Below, piece after piece: positions 52,062-59,949 of a stretch of 64,000 nucleotides of DNA. A program made the translations under genes and the position numbers. The DNA is from Microbacterium sp. USTB-Y (GTDB taxonomy: Bacteria > Actinomycetota > Actinomycetes > Actinomycetales > Microbacteriaceae): the NCBI RefSeq assembly GCF_023703415.1, contig NZ_JAGMTU010000001.1, positions 558,001 through 622,000 of the forward strand, written 5' to 3'. The notes under the pieces are model-generated. The model saw only the letters and a list, made by a program, of their open reading frames with translations. It ran no database searches and was not told where the DNA came from. How positions within the stretch are numbered: position 1 is the first letter of the stretch; every line of letters starts with the position of its first letter.

Positions 52062-52107
52062 CCGACGCGGGCGGAGAGTGCGCTCAGCGCCTCTCAGCCC
52101 GCGTCGG
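52062..52107. terminator. Bidirectional terminator between the kinase and RpiR genes
   Basis: Perfect 11-bp arms (52062-52072 and 52097-52107) enclose a 24-nt loop that itself contains an inner GAGAG/CTCTC stem. The right arm overlaps the end of the RpiR gene. Confidence 0.65.
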
Positions 52108-52968
52108 CATGATGGCCGACTGGTAGCTCTCCCGCAGATACGGCTCCGTGTCGTCGAAGAAGCGCGTCGCATAGGTCGCGTAGAGGGTGTCGATGACGAG
52201 CAGCTGACCCCACTTCGAGGTGACGGACTCGCCGTAGACGTCCGAGCTCGCCACGGCGCCCGTCGTGAGCAGCAGCGTGTCCGCCAGCTCCGCAAGAGGA
52301 GAATCGACGCCCGAGGTGAGGGCCACGATGTGCGCACCGTGGAGGCGCGCGATCTCCACCGCGTTGATCACCGCGCGGGAGTCGCCCGAGTCGCTGATCG
52401 CGATCACGACATCTGTCGGCTTGACCGTGGCGGCGCTCATCGCCTGCGCGGAGTGATCCCGGAAGAACGTGCAGCTCTTGCCTGCACGGGTGAAACGGAG
52501 CACGGCGCTCTCGGCGACGGTGGCGGAGGAGCCCATCGCTGCGAAGTACAGCGAGCCGGCATCATGGATCCGGTCCACGACGGCGCTCAACGTCTCCGGG
52601 TCGATCCTCTCCGCCGTGCGGGTGAGCGCCTCGATGCTGGCGTGCAGCACCTTCTCTGCCACCGCGGCCTGTCCGTCGTCGCGGAGAATGCCCTCGTAGA
52701 CCCACTCCGAGCTCGCGGCGGCCGCCGGCGCGCGCGAGTAGATCGCCTGGGCGATCCCGAGCCTCAGTTGGTTGTAGCCCTCGAGATCGAGTTCACGCAG
52801 GAAGCGCGAGACGGTCGAGTCCGCGACGCCGGCCTTGCCCGCAAGGCCCGTGATCGACATCGACTGCGCACCCTCGGGGTCTGCCAGGATCACCTCGGCC
52901 ACGCCACGCAGGGCGGGGCTCATCGAGGCAGCCTTCCGCGAGATCTGATGGAGCAGATTGGTCCCCAT
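52084..52968 (-). CDS. RpiR/MurR-family transcriptional regulator
   Basis: A 294-residue regulator: N-terminal HTH_6 domain (MSITGLAGKAGVADSTVSRFLRELDLEGYNQL, residues about 40-71, shown here as the recognition region) and a C-terminal SIS sugar-phosphate-binding domain (DVVIAISDSGDSRAVINAVE, residues about 185-205). It should sense a phosphorylated sugar and control the surrounding genes through the GTAGAAATTTCTTC-type sites. ATG 52968 is preceded by AAGGGTGAG; GTG 52983 is the longer alternative. Confidence 0.9.
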   Translation of the reverse strand: MGTNLLHQISRKAASMSPALRGVAEVILADPEGAQSMSITGLAGKAGVADSTVSRFLRELDLEGYNQLRLGIAQAIYSRAPAAAASSEWVYEGILRDDGQAAVAEKVLHASIEALTRTAERIDPETLSAVVDRIHDAGSLYFAAMGSSATVAESAVLRFTRAGKSCTFFRDHSAQAMSAATVKPTDVVIAISDSGDSRAVINAVEIARLHGAHIVALTSGVDSPLAELADTLLLTTGAVASSDVYGESVTSKWGQLLVIDTLYATYATRFFDDTEPYLRESYQSAIMPTRAERR

Positions 52969-53031
52969 GGTCTCACCCTTCACGGGTCGATTCTAGGCCG
53001 GACCGGCGCCGGGCCACCCGCCGACGCGGGG

Positions 53032-53054
53032 TCCGGCGCCGATCGGGCGCCGGA
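53032..53054 (-). terminator. Hairpin after the sorbitol-dehydrogenase-like gene
   Basis: A 9-bp GC stem (53032-53040 and 53046-53054) directly downstream of the stop codon at 53055, ending the three-gene operon that begins at 56034. Confidence 0.6.
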
Positions 53055-54098
53055 TCAGTCGAAAAGGACGACCGACTTCATGCCGTTGCCGGAGGCGGAC
53101 TGCGCCATGGCGGCGTGGATGTCCTCGACGGCGAAGCGATCCGTGATCACCGGAGAGAGGTCGACCTCGGGGGAGGCCGCCATCGCGACCACGTCGGTGT
53201 AGTCGCGCACGCTCGATCCCGTGGTGCCGGTGAGGACCTGCTCGCGATAGTGGAGGGCGTTGACATCGATCGGAGGCCGAGCCTGGTCTCCGAGCCCGGA
53301 GAACACATTGATCCTCCCGAGCCGTCCGATGAGATCGGTCGCGCCGGCGATCACCTCGGGCTTGGACACGCAGGTGATGACCACATCCGCGCCCTCGCCT
53401 CCGGTGATCCGCAGCACCTCATCGCGCAGATCCTGCTCCGAGACGTTGATCGTGATGTCGGCGCCCATGCGTCGCGCGATCTCCAGCCGGGGCTGGCGCG
53501 TGTTCGCCACGATCACGGTCTCCACGCCCTGCTGCTTCGCGAGCAGAGCATGGAAGCACCCGATGGGGCCGGCGCCGACGATCACCACGACGTCGTCCGC
53601 CTGCACGTCGACCTTGCGCTGGCCGTGCAGGCAGCACGACATCGGCTCGAGGATCGCGGCTTCCTCGAACGACAGCGCATCCGGGATGTGCACGAGGTTG
53701 CCTCGCTCGATCGCGGCGGCCGGCACCCGCATGAACTCCTCGAACCCGCCGTCCATGGTGATGCCGAACGCCTCGTAGTCGGGGCAGAGGTTGTTCAATC
53801 CGCGACGGCACAGCTTGCAGCGGCCGCACCCGACGTTCGGCACGACGCACACGCGATCACCGACGCCGTACCCGACCACCTGCTCGCCCGCGCTGACGAT
53901 CTCGCCTGCGATCTCGTGCCCGAGGACGCGATTCTGTCCCGCCGGCAGCCGGAAATGGCCGTGCTTCATGATCCGCAGATCCGTGCCGCAGATGCTCGCC
54001 GCGCGTACGCGCAGCAGCACCTCGTCAGCGCCGATCTCGGGCACGGGGATGTCATCGATCTCGATCACGCCGGGGGCGCGGAAGACGGCCGCCTTCAT
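53055..54098 (-). CDS. Zinc-dependent sugar/polyol dehydrogenase
   Basis: A 347-residue medium-chain dehydrogenase of the sorbitol/threonine dehydrogenase type: ASICGTDLRIMKHG, VLGHEIAGE, structural zinc lobe CGRCKLCRRGLNNLC, EEAAILEPMSCCLHG and VVIVGAGPIGCFHALLA. The EP-x-SCCLHG segment is characteristic of polyol dehydrogenases. It overlaps the upstream dehydrogenase by ATGA (54095-54098). Confidence 0.9.
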   Translation of the reverse strand: MKAAVFRAPGVIEIDDIPVPEIGADEVLLRVRAASICGTDLRIMKHGHFRLPAGQNRVLGHEIAGEIVSAGEQVVGYGVGDRVCVVPNVGCGRCKLCRRGLNNLCPDYEAFGITMDGGFEEFMRVPAAAIERGNLVHIPDALSFEEAAILEPMSCCLHGQRKVDVQADDVVVIVGAGPIGCFHALLAKQQGVETVIVANTRQPRLEIARRMGADITINVSEQDLRDEVLRITGGEGADVVITCVSKPEVIAGATDLIGRLGRINVFSGLGDQARPPIDVNALHYREQVLTGTTGSSVRDYTDVVAMAASPEVDLSPVITDRFAVEDIHAAMAQSASGNGMKSVVLFD

Positions 54099-55195
54099 GC
54101 GTTCACCCCCGCGGAGAACGAGGCGCCCAGCAATGCGTCGCGCTCTTCACGCGCGGTTGCAGAGACGGCGAACAGAGTCTTGTTCGACCAGTGCGCTCGC
54201 TCGACGAGGTCGGTGAACGTCTGCTGGGCGTCCTCGAAGTCGATCACGTGACTCACCAGGTCGGTGGCGACCACATCGCGTCCGAGATGGGCGATGACCA
54301 TGTCCCATTCGCTCGCGTCGCGCGGCGTGATCTTGGCGTTCCAGGTGCCGTGCAGCACGAGCTCGCGGCGCAGGATCCGCGACACCGTCTCCTTCGGGAG
54401 CAGCGCGTCATCGCGCAGATCGCCCAGCAGGACGACGTGCCCGGAGTGCGCCGCGGCCGAGATCGCCTGCAGGAAGGTGAGCGCCAGGCCGCTCGCCTCC
54501 ACGGCGATGTCCACCCCGCGACCGCCCGTGAGCTCCGCGGCCTGTTCGTCCGTGGGACCCGCCGTCGCGTCGATGGTCTCGAAACCCAACCGCTCTGCGA
54601 GTGCGCGCTTGTGCACATCGACGTCCGCCACGAGCACCCGGGTCACCCCCAGCACACGCAGCCACTGCGCGGCGAACATCCCGATCGGACCGGCCCCGAT
54701 GACGAGGGCCACCGCGTTCGCACCGATCGGCGCTTTGCGCACCGCGTGCAGCGCGACGCCCGCCGGCTCCACCATCGCCCCTTCGAGCGCGCTCTGGTCG
54801 TCCCGGAGCGGGAAGAGATTGCGCTCCGGCACCTGGAGGTACTCCTCGAGGCCGCCGTCGCGCCGGGATCCGAAGTAGTCGTACGACGTGCCGAGGGTGT
54901 ACTCGCCGATCTCGGACATCGGATCGGCAGGGTCGGGGATGCAGGGGAAGACGGCGACCCGCGTGCCCGCCTTGAGTCGTCCGGACGGGGAGTCCTCGAC
55001 GAGGGTGGCGGACAGCTCGTGGCCGAGCACGAGCGGAAACCCGTACCCCTTTCCCACTCCGAACCGGAGCACATCGGATCCGCAGACGCCGACGGCGTCG
55101 ACACGGACGAGAGTGGACGCGACGCCCACGGCTTCGGGCATCGGCACGTCTTCGATGCGGATGTCGCGCACCGCGTGCAGGACGGCGGCCTTCAT
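54095..55195 (-). CDS. Zinc-dependent dehydrogenase, galactitol-1-phosphate 5-dehydrogenase-like
   Basis: A 366-residue medium-chain dehydrogenase: VGVCGSDVLRFGVGKG, VLGHELSATLVE, EGAMVEPAGVALHAV and VIGAGPIGMFAAQWL. The usual CxxCxxC structural-zinc lobe is absent: the region reads VFPCIPDPADPMSEIGEYT with a single Cys, as in GatD-like relatives. It probably oxidises a polyol or polyol phosphate. It lies 2 bp after the SDR stop and is coupled to the following dehydrogenase. Confidence 0.85.
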   Translation of the reverse strand: MKAAVLHAVRDIRIEDVPMPEAVGVASTLVRVDAVGVCGSDVLRFGVGKGYGFPLVLGHELSATLVEDSPSGRLKAGTRVAVFPCIPDPADPMSEIGEYTLGTSYDYFGSRRDGGLEEYLQVPERNLFPLRDDQSALEGAMVEPAGVALHAVRKAPIGANAVALVIGAGPIGMFAAQWLRVLGVTRVLVADVDVHKRALAERLGFETIDATAGPTDEQAAELTGGRGVDIAVEASGLALTFLQAISAAAHSGHVVLLGDLRDDALLPKETVSRILRRELVLHGTWNAKITPRDASEWDMVIAHLGRDVVATDLVSHVIDFEDAQQTFTDLVERAHWSNKTLFAVSATAREERDALLGASFSAGVNA

Positions 55196-55197
55196 CG

Positions 55198-56034
55198 TCA
55201 GACCTCCATGCCGTAGCGGTGGGCCTTGTGCGTCGGGTACAGCGCGAACGTGGGGATCGTGACGTCCGGGGTGCGGGTGGCGATGTACAGCGCCGCCTCG
55301 GCGACGTTCGACACGTCGATGCAACTGGCGGCGATGCCCTCTGCGATCTCCTTCTCGTCGAGCCATCCATCGGTGTATGCGGGCAGGTCGCCGTCGTAGA
55401 GACCCTTGTCGATGATCTCGGTCATCGGGGTGCGCACGTGGGACGGGTTGAGCACCGTCACGCCGATGTTCTTGTCGACGCCCTCGAGGAGGATGTTCTT
55501 GGAGAACCCGAGCATGCCGTGCTTGCTCGCGCGGTACGGGCTGTGACCGGGGCCGGAGGCCACGCGCGTCGACGAGGACCCCATGTTGATGATGCGCCCA
55601 CCGCTGGGCTGCTTCTCCATGATGAGGAAGGCCTCACGGCAGCAGAGGAAGACTCCGGTGAGGTTGGGCCCGATGGTCTTGTTCCACTCCTCCAGCGTGA
55701 CCTGGGTGACCGGCGGCGCCAGCGAGTCGCGGCCGGCGCTGTTGACGAGCACGTCGAGGCGCCCCCAGCGGTCGACGGTCTCGGCGAAGAAGCGACGCAC
55801 ATCGTCCTCCGAGACGACATCGCCCACGGTGCCGACGACGTCACCGCCGCGCTCGCGGATGTCGGCGACGACCTCGTCGAGCCGAGCTGCGTCGATGTCG
55901 ATCATCGCGACCCGCGCGCCATTGGCGGCGTACTCGCGGGCGACGGCCTCGCCGATGCCGGAGGCGGCGCCGGTGATCAGCGCGACCTTTCCGACAAGCG
56001 CGTCGCCGGGGCGGGGAAGGTAGTCGGGCACCAT
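55198..56034 (-). CDS. Short-chain dehydrogenase/reductase
   Basis: A 278-residue SDR: ITGAASGIGEAVAREYA, VLVNSAGRDSL, IINMGSSSTRVA (Ser), YRASKHG (Tyr, Lys). The C-terminal region is about 25 residues longer than the classical length, ending FALYPTHKAHRYG. It heads an operon with the GatD-like and sorbitol-dehydrogenase-like genes; the GAAATTTC operator is 53 bp upstream of its start. Confidence 0.9.
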   Translation of the reverse strand: MVPDYLPRPGDALVGKVALITGAASGIGEAVAREYAANGARVAMIDIDAARLDEVVADIRERGGDVVGTVGDVVSEDDVRRFFAETVDRWGRLDVLVNSAGRDSLAPPVTQVTLEEWNKTIGPNLTGVFLCCREAFLIMEKQPSGGRIINMGSSSTRVASGPGHSPYRASKHGMLGFSKNILLEGVDKNIGVTVLNPSHVRTPMTEIIDKGLYDGDLPAYTDGWLDEKEIAEGIAASCIDVSNVAEAALYIATRTPDVTIPTFALYPTHKAHRYGMEV

Positions 56035-56086
56035 GGGGTGCTCCTCTCGTTGGTGTGAGGTTGTTTCCGAGGAGAGTATTACTCTA

Positions 56087-56100
56087 ACAGAAATTTCTTC
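56087..56100. promoter_or_regulatory. GAAATTTC-type operator, probable RpiR site 3
   Basis: ACAGAAATTTCTTC shares 12 of 14 positions with GTAGAAATTTCTTC. It lies upstream of the SDR-dehydrogenase-dehydrogenase operon, between that operon and the terminator at 56137. Confidence 0.6.
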
Positions 56101-56136
56101 TTTTTCGATGAAGGATAGGGAAAATCCCTCGATGCG

Positions 56137-56170
56137 CCGAGATGGCCGCCCTGGAGGGCGGCCATCTCGG
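56137..56170 (-). terminator. Terminator after the zinc dehydrogenase gene
   Basis: A perfect 15-bp stem (56137-56151 and 56156-56170) with a 4-nt loop, 20 bp past the dehydrogenase stop at 56191. Confidence 0.75.
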
Positions 56171-56190
56171 TCAACCTCCGGTGCCGGCGA

Positions 56191-57246
56191 TCAGCGCCAG
56201 GCGATGAGAACCTTGCCGAGCGACTCGCCGCCGTCGACCGCAGCGAAGGCCGCCGCCGCGTCGTCCGAGGGGAAGGGGGTCGTGAGCAGGCGGCGCAGAT
56301 CCGGCAGGCGACGCACCGCTCGGAAGATCTCGGGGATCTCGTAGCGCTTGAAGATCCACGTGCCGGCGATCCGCACCTCCTTTCGGATCAGATCGACGCC
56401 GGGGTCGAACTCCATCGAGCTGTTCGATCCGATCAGGAGTACGGTGCCGTGCGCGCGCACCGCCTGCACGGCCTGCTTCTGCGCACGCGCATTGGCGGAG
56501 CACTCGATCACGACCTCGGCTCCCTCGCCCTCCGTGATGCCGCGGATCGTCGACACCGGATCCTGCTGCACCGGATCGATGACCGCGTCGGCGCCGAGCT
56601 CCTGCGCGAACGCGCGCCGTGCCCCGATCGGATCCACGCCGATGACCCGGCAGCCGGCTGCGACCGCCGCGATCACGACGCAGAGCCCGACCGCGCCGAG
56701 TCCCGTCACGACCACACGGTCCCCCGCGCGTGCACCGCTCTTGCGGAGGCCCGCGATCGCCGTGCCGAAGTTGCAGGCCACGAGCGCCGCCATCGCGTCG
56801 TCGATGTCGTCGGGCAGCGGCACGAGCGACGCATCGGGCGCGACCAGCCATTGCGCGTCGGCACCGTGCCGATGGTTTCCGAGCGTCTGACGGTGGGAGC
56901 AGAACATCGGCTCGCCGGCGGCACAGTGAGCGCAGCGACCCTCGCCGCTGTGGTGGTAGACCATCACCCGCGTGCCGGCGGGCACTCCCCCGGCGACCCC
57001 ACGATGCACGACGCCCACCGGTTCGTGCCCGGGGACGATCTCCGCACGCCGCCCCAGCGCATCCGGCGTGGAGCGGTAGTGCGGAAGGTCGCTGCCGCAG
57101 ACGGCGGACATCGTGATCCGCACGAGCGCCTCGTCCGGGCCGGGGGCCGGCACATCGAGATCGACGAGCTCGACGGCGCGATCGCCGAGAAGACGGATGC
57201 CGCGCATCCGCAGAGGGAGCTCACCCCCGAGGGCATCCGTGGTCAC
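56191..57246 (-). CDS. Zinc-dependent alcohol/polyol dehydrogenase
   Basis: A 351-residue medium-chain dehydrogenase: AVCGSDLPHYR, VPGHEPVGVVH, CAHCAAGEPMFC (a zinc lobe with three Cys visible), VVVTGLGAVGLCVVIAAVA. It follows the cupin isomerase by 2 bp; GTG 57246 is chosen for that close coupling, with ATG 57207 as the alternative. Substrate unknown; fourth zinc dehydrogenase of the cluster. Confidence 0.87.
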   Translation of the reverse strand: MTTDALGGELPLRMRGIRLLGDRAVELVDLDVPAPGPDEALVRITMSAVCGSDLPHYRSTPDALGRRAEIVPGHEPVGVVHRGVAGGVPAGTRVMVYHHSGEGRCAHCAAGEPMFCSHRQTLGNHRHGADAQWLVAPDASLVPLPDDIDDAMAALVACNFGTAIAGLRKSGARAGDRVVVTGLGAVGLCVVIAAVAAGCRVIGVDPIGARRAFAQELGADAVIDPVQQDPVSTIRGITEGEGAEVVIECSANARAQKQAVQAVRAHGTVLLIGSNSSMEFDPGVDLIRKEVRIAGTWIFKRYEIPEIFRAVRRLPDLRRLLTTPFPSDDAAAAFAAVDGGESLGKVLIAWR

Positions 57247-57248
57247 GA

Positions 57249-57863
57249 TCAGCCCTGATCGACGACGCGGTAGCCCGTGTGGTCCGGGTTGGGCACCAGC
57301 GCCCACCCGTCGCCGTCCGCGACCACGATGTTCTTCATCCCGCCGGCGTCCGAGATCACGGCGTAGTCCTGCCCCGCATCGGCCGCATAGCAGAACAGCG
57401 TGACGAACGGCTCGTCGCCCACGTTCACACTGCGGTGGACCCAGTGCCCCGGCACGTCCACGGCCTTGCCCGGGGTGAGCTCGATCGCCGAGCTCTGCCC
57501 GTCGAGCGTGTCCATCAGCATCACGCCGCGCCCGCTGAGGCAGTAGTAGAGCTCCGCACGATCCGAGACCGCGTGCAGATGTCCGCGGGTGAGCGCGAAC
57601 TCGTCACCCATGCGTCCGGGCAGCACAGTGCTGGTGCCGACGATCAGAGCACCGGGGCCCTCCTGATAACGGTGATCGTCCACCCAGTACTCGAGACGAT
57701 CGGCGCCGTGCTCGGAGACAGCAGCCTCCCATGCGGCGCCGTCACGGTAGACGCCCTCCATATCTCCGAGGCGCTTCTCGTAGCGGCGGCTGCGGCCGGT
57801 GATGCCGCCGCCCTGTGCGATCTCCAACAGGACGGGCGTGTCGACGACGGGGGTGATGCTCAC
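57249..57863 (-). CDS. Cupin-type glucose-6-phosphate isomerase family protein
   Basis: A 204-residue cupin of the archaeal-type phosphoglucose isomerase family. The metal motif is seen as FALTRGHLHAVSDRAELYYCLSGRGVML (TRGHxH-x8-E-x-Y), with a second cupin motif PGHWVHRSVNVG. It interconverts aldose and ketose phosphates; the substrate could be a shorter or unusual sugar. It heads a two-gene operon with the next dehydrogenase, and two TGTAG-type palindromes lie upstream. Confidence 0.88.
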   Translation of the reverse strand: MSITPVVDTPVLLEIAQGGGITGRSRRYEKRLGDMEGVYRDGAAWEAAVSEHGADRLEYWVDDHRYQEGPGALIVGTSTVLPGRMGDEFALTRGHLHAVSDRAELYYCLSGRGVMLMDTLDGQSSAIELTPGKAVDVPGHWVHRSVNVGDEPFVTLFCYAADAGQDYAVISDAGGMKNIVVADGDGWALVPNPDHTGYRVVDQG

Positions 57864-57878
57864 GACTGGTCTCCTTCA

Positions 57879-57893
57879 TGTAGTGGGACTACA
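57879..57893. promoter_or_regulatory. TGTAG-type palindromic operator (copy 1)
   Basis: TGTAGTGGGACTACA: perfect 6-bp arms with a 3-bp spacer, 15 bp upstream of the cupin isomerase start. Similar palindromes are at 57951 and 61079. Confidence 0.65.
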
Positions 57894-57950
57894 AGTTTAG
57901 AGAAGATTTCGCGAATTCGGCAAGACTCGACTCGTGAATGCCGCGGTTTT

Positions 57951-57964
57951 CTGTAGTTCTACAG
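57951..57964. promoter_or_regulatory. TGTAG-type palindromic operator (copy 2)
   Basis: CTGTAG-TT-CTACAG, a perfect 6-bp-arm palindrome 58 bp upstream of copy 1 in the cupin promoter region. Confidence 0.55.
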
Positions 57965-57994
57965 AGTTTTTGCTCTTCTGAGCAACGCAGATGA

Positions 57995-58037
57995 AGCACG
58001 AAGAGGGGCGGTCCACCGGACCGCCCCTCTTCGTGCT
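57995..58037 (-). terminator. Strong terminator after the FrcBCA-type ABC operon
   Basis: A perfect 20-bp stem with a 3-nt loop (57995-58014 and 58018-58037), 22 bp past the ATPase stop. It separates this operon from the cupin promoter. A T-tract follows at a distance (TTTTTG at 57966-57971 on the plus strand reads as A-rich on the minus). Confidence 0.85.
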
Positions 58038-58058
58038 CCGCACTCCCGGAGGATGCGC

Positions 58059-58865
58059 TCAGTCGGCGGGCAGCGCCCCCGTCATCACGCCCACGAGGTC
58101 GTTCATCGACTGATCCGCCGGAGTCCGCAGCGCGATGCGCCGCCCGAGACGGTGAATGTGGATGTGATCCGAGATCTCGTACACCGAGGGGATGTCGTGG
58201 CTGATGAGCACGACCGAGCGACCGGCGTCCCGGATGCTGCGGATGAGGTCCAGCACGCCCTTCGTCTCCCGCACGCCGAGCGCCGCGGTCGGCTCGTCCA
58301 TGATCACGACGTTGGTGCCGAAGATCGCCGCACGGGCGACCGCGACCGTCTGCCGCTGACCGCCCGAAAGCGTCTCGACCCGCTGAGTGATCGACTGGAG
58401 CGTCGAGATGCCGAGATCGTCGAGGCTCTGCTGAGCGTGCTTCTGCATCGCTCGGGAGTCCAGCATCCGCAGCACCGATCCGAGTCCGCCGGAGAATCGC
58501 TTCTCGCGGCCGAGGTAGAGATTGGAGGCGATGTCGAGGTCCGGCACCATGGCGAGATCCTGATACACCGTCTCGATCCCGGCGCGCTGCGCGTCCTTCG
58601 GGCTCTTGAACGCGACCTCGGCGCCGTTGAGGTAGATCTGCCCGGCATCGGGGATCACGTCCCCGGAGAGCACCTTGATCAGCGAGGACTTGCCCGCGCC
58701 GTTGTCTCCGATCACCGACAGGATCTCGCCGCGACGCAGCTCGAAGTCGCTGTCGCGCACCGCGACGACGTGCCCATACTGCTTGCGGATGCCCACCGCC
58801 CTGAGCACGACATCGTGCGGCGCACCGCTCGCGGCCACAGCCGTCTCGCCCCGCAGGGCGTTCAT
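58059..58865 (-). CDS. ABC sugar importer ATPase (FrcA-type, single domain)
   Basis: A 268-residue ATPase: Walker A VIGDNGAGKSSLIKVLSG, Q-loop ETVYQDLAMVPDLDI, signature LSGGQRQTVAVARAA, Walker B VVIMDEPTAALG and switch LISHDI. Sugar ATPases of the Rbs/Xyl type usually carry two such domains; this one has one, as in fructose FrcA-type systems. ATG 58865 is 1 bp after the permease stop; the longer frame to 58931 overlaps the permease and is rejected. Confidence 0.92.
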   Translation of the reverse strand: MNALRGETAVAASGAPHDVVLRAVGIRKQYGHVVAVRDSDFELRRGEILSVIGDNGAGKSSLIKVLSGDVIPDAGQIYLNGAEVAFKSPKDAQRAGIETVYQDLAMVPDLDIASNLYLGREKRFSGGLGSVLRMLDSRAMQKHAQQSLDDLGISTLQSITQRVETLSGGQRQTVAVARAAIFGTNVVIMDEPTAALGVRETKGVLDLIRSIRDAGRSVVLISHDIPSVYEISDHIHIHRLGRRIALRTPADQSMNDLVGVMTGALPAD

Positions 58866-58866
58866 G

Positions 58867-59949
58867 TCAGGCAAGTCGCTCCACCTTCCGTGTGAACTGG
58901 TCCAGGGCCACGGCGCCGATGACGAGCGCACCGGTGAGCACCTGCTGGTACAGCGGATCCAGGCCCATCTGCGTGAGACCGGACTGCAGGACGAGCACGA
59001 TCAGCGTCCCGAAGTAGCTGCCGATCACCGTTCCCCGGCCTCCGAACAACGACGTGCCGCCGATGACGACCGCACTGATGGTGTCGAGGTTCGCCGTTCC
59101 GAAGACGTTCGCCGATGTCGCCGGGCTGCGGCCGAAGGCCTGCCAGGCGGCCAGGCCGTAGAGCAGTCCGGCGACGAGGTAGACCACGAGCAGAACACGA
59201 CGCACGTTGATACCGGTCCGACGCGCGGCGGTCGGGTTGCCGCCGACGGCGTAGACATGCCGACCCCAGGCGGTCCTGGTGAGCGCGAAGTGCAGCACGA
59301 GCACCGCGGCGATCACCACGAAGACGCCGACCGTGATCTGGAAGACCCCGAACAGGTATCCGCCGGTACCGAGCACCGTGAGGATGCCCTGCGGCACCAC
59401 GAGGGTCTGCTGCGAATACAGCCGAGCGCCCGCGGTGAGCATGGTGTACATGCCGAGCGTGACGATGAACGCCGGCAGGAGGAACCGCGCGACCAGGAGA
59501 CCGGAGAGGAAGGCCAGCAGACCGCACAGCAGGAATCCGCACAGCAGGATCAGGATCTGCATCCCGGCGGGCTGCCCCTGCGCGAGCTTGGCCATGACGA
59601 GGGCGCCGACGACCAGGATCGCCCCATTGGCGAGGTCGATCCCCGCGGTGAGGATGATCAGCGTCTGACCGAGCGCGAGGGTGCCGATGACGACCGACTG
59701 CTGCAGGATCACGGAGAAGTTCTGCGCGCTGAGGAAGGTGCTCGTCGTGAACGAGAAGATCACGACGAGCACGAGAAGGGCGGCGAGGGGACCGAAGAAC
59801 GGATTGCGCGCGGCGAGTGCGAGCACCTTCACACCGGCGCCGCTCTTGGGCGGCGCCGGCACGCGGATGCCCGCGGTGTCCTCCGAGAAACCCTGCGCGT
59901 CCGCCGCGCCGCGCGGAGCGCGGCGGACACGCGAATCGGACGTCGTCAT
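58867..59949 (-). CDS. ABC sugar importer permease (RbsC/FrcC type)
   Basis: A 360-residue permease with about ten spans. Family motifs: QSVVIGTLALGQTLIILTAGIDL (TxGIDLS-like) near residue 85, YAVGGNPTAARRTGINV, and VVIGGTSLFGGRGTVIGSYFGTL. ATG 59949 overlaps the binding-protein stop (ATGA). It forms a membrane homodimer with the ATPase downstream. Confidence 0.93.
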   Translation of the reverse strand: MTTSDSRVRRAPRGAADAQGFSEDTAGIRVPAPPKSGAGVKVLALAARNPFFGPLAALLVLVVIFSFTTSTFLSAQNFSVILQQSVVIGTLALGQTLIILTAGIDLANGAILVVGALVMAKLAQGQPAGMQILILLCGFLLCGLLAFLSGLLVARFLLPAFIVTLGMYTMLTAGARLYSQQTLVVPQGILTVLGTGGYLFGVFQITVGVFVVIAAVLVLHFALTRTAWGRHVYAVGGNPTAARRTGINVRRVLLVVYLVAGLLYGLAAWQAFGRSPATSANVFGTANLDTISAVVIGGTSLFGGRGTVIGSYFGTLIVLVLQSGLTQMGLDPLYQQVLTGALVIGAVALDQFTRKVERLA

